Source: Chromera velia
Lineage: Eukaryota > Sar > Chromeraceae
Assembly: GCA_018398765.1 (NCBI GenBank)
Contig: JAHBMJ010000643.1
Span: 22,993 to 43,543 of the forward strand
Reading direction: 5' to 3'
Length of the DNA stretch: 20,551 nt
Under the pieces are notes generated by a model. That model had not been told where the DNA came from. It did no database searches and saw only the letters and a list, made by a program, of their open reading frames with translations. Shown piece after piece: positions 18,628-20,551 of this stretch. The translations under genes were made by a program, and so were the position numbers. Positions within the stretch are counted from its first letter, which is position 1. Each line of letters begins with the position of its first letter.

Positions 18628-18665
<38 letters not shown>

Positions 18666-18691
18666 CCCCCCTCTCTCTCTCTCTCTCTCCC

Positions 18692-18723
<32 letters not shown>

Positions 18724-18735
18724 GCTTTCTTTCTT
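18628..18735. repeat. (CT)n and (TTTC)n compound microsatellite
   Basis: CT dinucleotides from about 18628, a C run near 18663, more CT, then about ten TTTC units to 18735. On the plus strand it translates to Ser-Leu and Phe-Leu runs of no meaning. Confidence 0.95.
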
Positions 18736-18764
18736 TTGCCGCATCTTTCTCTTTAACTTACTGA

Positions 18765-20549
18765 TCACTTCACGGACTGACCGACTGACTGACTGACCAT
18801 TTTTGTTCTGTAGACGAGTCTCTTTGCTGTTTTGAGCTTCTTCACGAGAGGAAGTCTCTCATCGAACAGACCCATCAGCCAGGGAGGGTAGTTACTGCCC
18901 AACGAGCGTTCCTTCCCCACCCACAAAGCAAAAGCCCCAGAGGGTGAGATCACAAGAAGCACACGCAAGCCGTTCGGAAGGACAGCGTGAGAACGGGCCC
19001 AGTCCCCCAGTCTGGTCGTCAACTGATCAGGGATTGGGTGTCGGGGATGTCGGGAGGGGGTCAGATGGGGTCCTCTGTTCAACTTCATGGGTGGAGCGGG
19101 GGCGAGAGGAAGGCCGGTACGAAGTCGTTTGAAACGACTTGACATTGCAATTATCCCCCGTCTCTGAATTTCTTGGTGTGTCATTTCTTTCCGGGACAAC
19201 TGGTAAACCCTTCTTGCAACATGGGGTTCACGTTGGTCGTTGAAGGGACTCGCAATCTGCAAAACTCCTCGAGGCGGCAGTCCGGCTTCTTTGGCCTCTG
19301 GTGGAGGAATTCGTTGACGTATTTTGGCTTTGGCAACGGGGGGGAGAGGTTTTGCTTTGGCGGCCCTCTTAGGTGCTGGTGGGGGCGGCGGGGGTCCTAC
19401 AGCGACTGGGTGGGTAGTTTCGGGTCGTTGCATCATCTGGATCTTTGCCTTTGCAACTGGGTGCGTCGGGTTTGCCTTCCCTTTTGGGACAGGCTTCGGA
19501 AGGGGTCGAAGTGCCGCTGCAGCACGCTCCAGGGAGGCAATGGGAGGGGGAGGAACACCGGGTGGAGGTCTGAATGGAAGTCTCCGGCCTTGTTGAAGTC
19601 CCCTCGTGAGGTTTCTTTGAGTGGCGATGGAGAGGAGGAGCGGGCCCACTAGGGGAGGGGGGGGACCTGGAGGTGTGCCTAGGTTGAGGTACCTGATACC
19701 GAGTCTGTTGGGAGGTCCTGAGGGGCGGTGCTGGGGTAATCTCGCTTTGGGTCTTGGGGTAGAAGGAGGGGCAGGCCGAGTCTGGCGGGGCCTGATCTTT
19801 GCCTTTGCCGCCCTGAGAGCCCTGTGAACTCTGGCGAGTTGAGGATCAGCAGGCGGAGGATCTTCTGGCTGTTGTTGCTGGGTGACGTTGCGGTTGGGTT
19901 TGGGTCTGAGGCGAAGGATTCGAGCAATTCGAACTAGGGCGGGTCCCTGAGGGCGCTGTCCGGGTTGAATTGCAGGACGTGGGACTGGTAGAGGGGTTTG
20001 TATGGGAGGGGGGGCAGGAGGGACAAAAGTCTCAAAAGGCGGAGGGGGGGTTCCACGAGGAGGGGGAGTGACCCCCTCTGCCAACGCCTCAAAGAAGCCC
20101 ACGTGCGGCCTTCCTCCTCCAACACCTGTCCCCCCCCGTGCTTCTCTCTGTGCCTGTCTCTGTCTCCAAACAGAGAGGAGGTACTCCATTTGATGCATTT
20201 CAGTCCACTCAGGGGGCACTTGTAGAGTGAGCAGGTGGGAAGGGGGGGGTGGAGGGCGGGGATAAATTTCCATTTCTCTTTGGTCCTCAAAAGGAGTATC
20301 GGGTCTGTCCTGGAGTTCCTGAGGGGTGTGGGGGGGTTCTTCTGCTCTTCCTGTGTGCGGATCGGCATTGAGTCTTCTCACGTGGTAGCGAGGTCTCTGT
20401 CCTCTTCTGAGAGCTTCCAGTACATGGCCCTGGAAGTTTCGCTCTCTCATGATATTGAGGAAGCAGAAGAAGGGGAGGTGAAAGGGGAGGTCTTCTTCAT
20501 AGAAGCGATTGAGTGAAAGGAAGATTTGAAAGGGATCGGAAAGATTTTG
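18765..20549 (-). CDS. Proline-rich, largely disordered protein, 5' end beyond the window
   Basis: The minus strand is open from the right edge to a TGA at 18767-18765, 594 codons. ATG 20450 is the first Met in the window, but 33 more in-frame codons upstream (containing FLSLNRFYEEDLPFHLP) have no stop, so the gene probably starts outside. The protein is rich in Pro, Arg, Ala and Gln, with polyproline runs and repeated basic modules: AKAKIRPR, PVAKAKIQ and PVAKAKIR. A more ordered C-terminal part reads GDWARSHAVLPNGLRVLLVI, FALWVGKERSLG and NYPPWLMGLFDERLPLVKKL. The last residues (VSQSVGQSV) come from a GACT microsatellite, so the stop position is probably recent. I recognise no family. Polyproline blocks may bind SH3, WW or profilin-type partners. 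Overlapping plus-strand frames are G-rich shadows. Confidence 0.6.
   Translation of the reverse strand, partial: QNLSDPFQIFLSLNRFYEEDLPFHLPFFCFLNIMRERNFQGHVLEALRRGQRPRYHVRRLNADPHTGRAEEPPHTPQELQDRPDTPFEDQREMEIYPRPPPPPSHLLTLQVPPEWTEMHQMEYLLSVWRQRQAQREARGGTGVGGGRPHVGFFEALAEGVTPPPRGTPPPPFETFVPPAPPPIQTPLPVPRPAIQPGQRPQGPALVRIARILRLRPKPNRNVTQQQQPEDPPPADPQLARVHRALRAAKAKIRPRQTRPAPPSTPRPKARLPQHRPSGPPNRLGIRYLNLGTPPGPPPPLVGPLLLSIATQRNLTRGLQQGRRLPFRPPPGVPPPPIASLERAAAALRPLPKPVPKGKANPTHPVAKAKIQMMQRPETTHPVAVGPPPPPPAPKRAAKAKPLPPVAKAKIRQRIPPPEAKEAGLPPRGVLQIASPFNDQREPHVARRVYQLSRKEMTHQEIQRRGIIAMSSRFKRLRTGLPLAPAPPMKLNRGPHLTPSRHPRHPIPDQLTTRLGDWARSHAVLPNGLRVLLVISPSGAFALWVGKERSLGSNYPPWLMGLFDERLPLVKKLKTAKRLVYRTKMVSQSVGQSVK
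18775..18797. repeat. (GACT)n microsatellite at the end of the proline-rich ORF
   Basis: About five GACT/GACC units. They supply the final codons of the minus-strand ORF. Confidence 0.85.
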
Positions 20550-20551
20550 GA

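Noticed and set aside
18614..18796. Plus-strand Ser-Leu/Phe-Leu open frame resembling a membrane segment
   Set aside because: Entirely translated CT and TTTC microsatellite.
19173..19652. Plus-strand Gly/Trp-rich open frames opposite the proline-rich ORF
   Set aside because: They are the antisense of proline codons (CCN gives NGG). The minus frame is far longer and has modular repeats.

Overview
This is a eukaryotic nuclear window. It has GT-AG introns with pyrimidine-rich 3' splice sites that usually end in (C/A)TGCAG, many microsatellites, a non-LTR retrotransposon, and leucine-rich-repeat and RING-finger coding sequence. No prokaryotic signal (Shine-Dalgarno sites, operons, CRISPR) was found. 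The ribonuclease-inhibitor-style LRR gene, the recurrent TGCATGCA words and the repeat-rich DNA of near-balanced GC would fit a photosynthetic alveolate of the chromerid type (Chromera-like). That is an inference from style, not a proven identity.

Layout. (1) 1-5547: one or more multi-exon genes on the minus strand. I support them by open frames bounded by plausible splice sites in matching phase, and by two exons that share an I-(H/Q)-G-T-D-P-E-x-K motif with synonymous differences. The leftmost piece starts at an ATG at 420 and runs off the left edge. (2) 5548-7292: low-complexity DNA, microsatellites, a 34-bp tandem duplication and a purine-rich stretch. (3) 7293-9638: a long plus-strand LRR reading frame of about 24 repeats, broken by one in-frame TAG inside repeat 16. 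(4) 9660-11622 and 16054-16530: a strongly AT-rich block with hairpins, diverged inverted repeats and a small GC-richer island. (5) 11623-15733: a minus-strand LINE (AP-endonuclease plus reverse transcriptase) inserted in the AT-rich block. It is flanked by 320-bp direct repeats that look like an exceptionally long target-site duplication and differ only by transitions. (6) 16764-18412: a minus-strand multi-exon gene whose two small exons join, in phase, into a complete RING-H2 finger. (7) 18628-18797: microsatellites. (8) 18765 to the right edge: a minus-strand proline-rich protein, open through the window boundary.

The genes do not form an obvious pathway. The RING protein is probably a ubiquitin ligase and the LRR protein a binding scaffold. 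The LINE is decayed: at least three frame changes, two internal stops and loss of a catalytic Glu. All exon joins are inferences made without transcript data.
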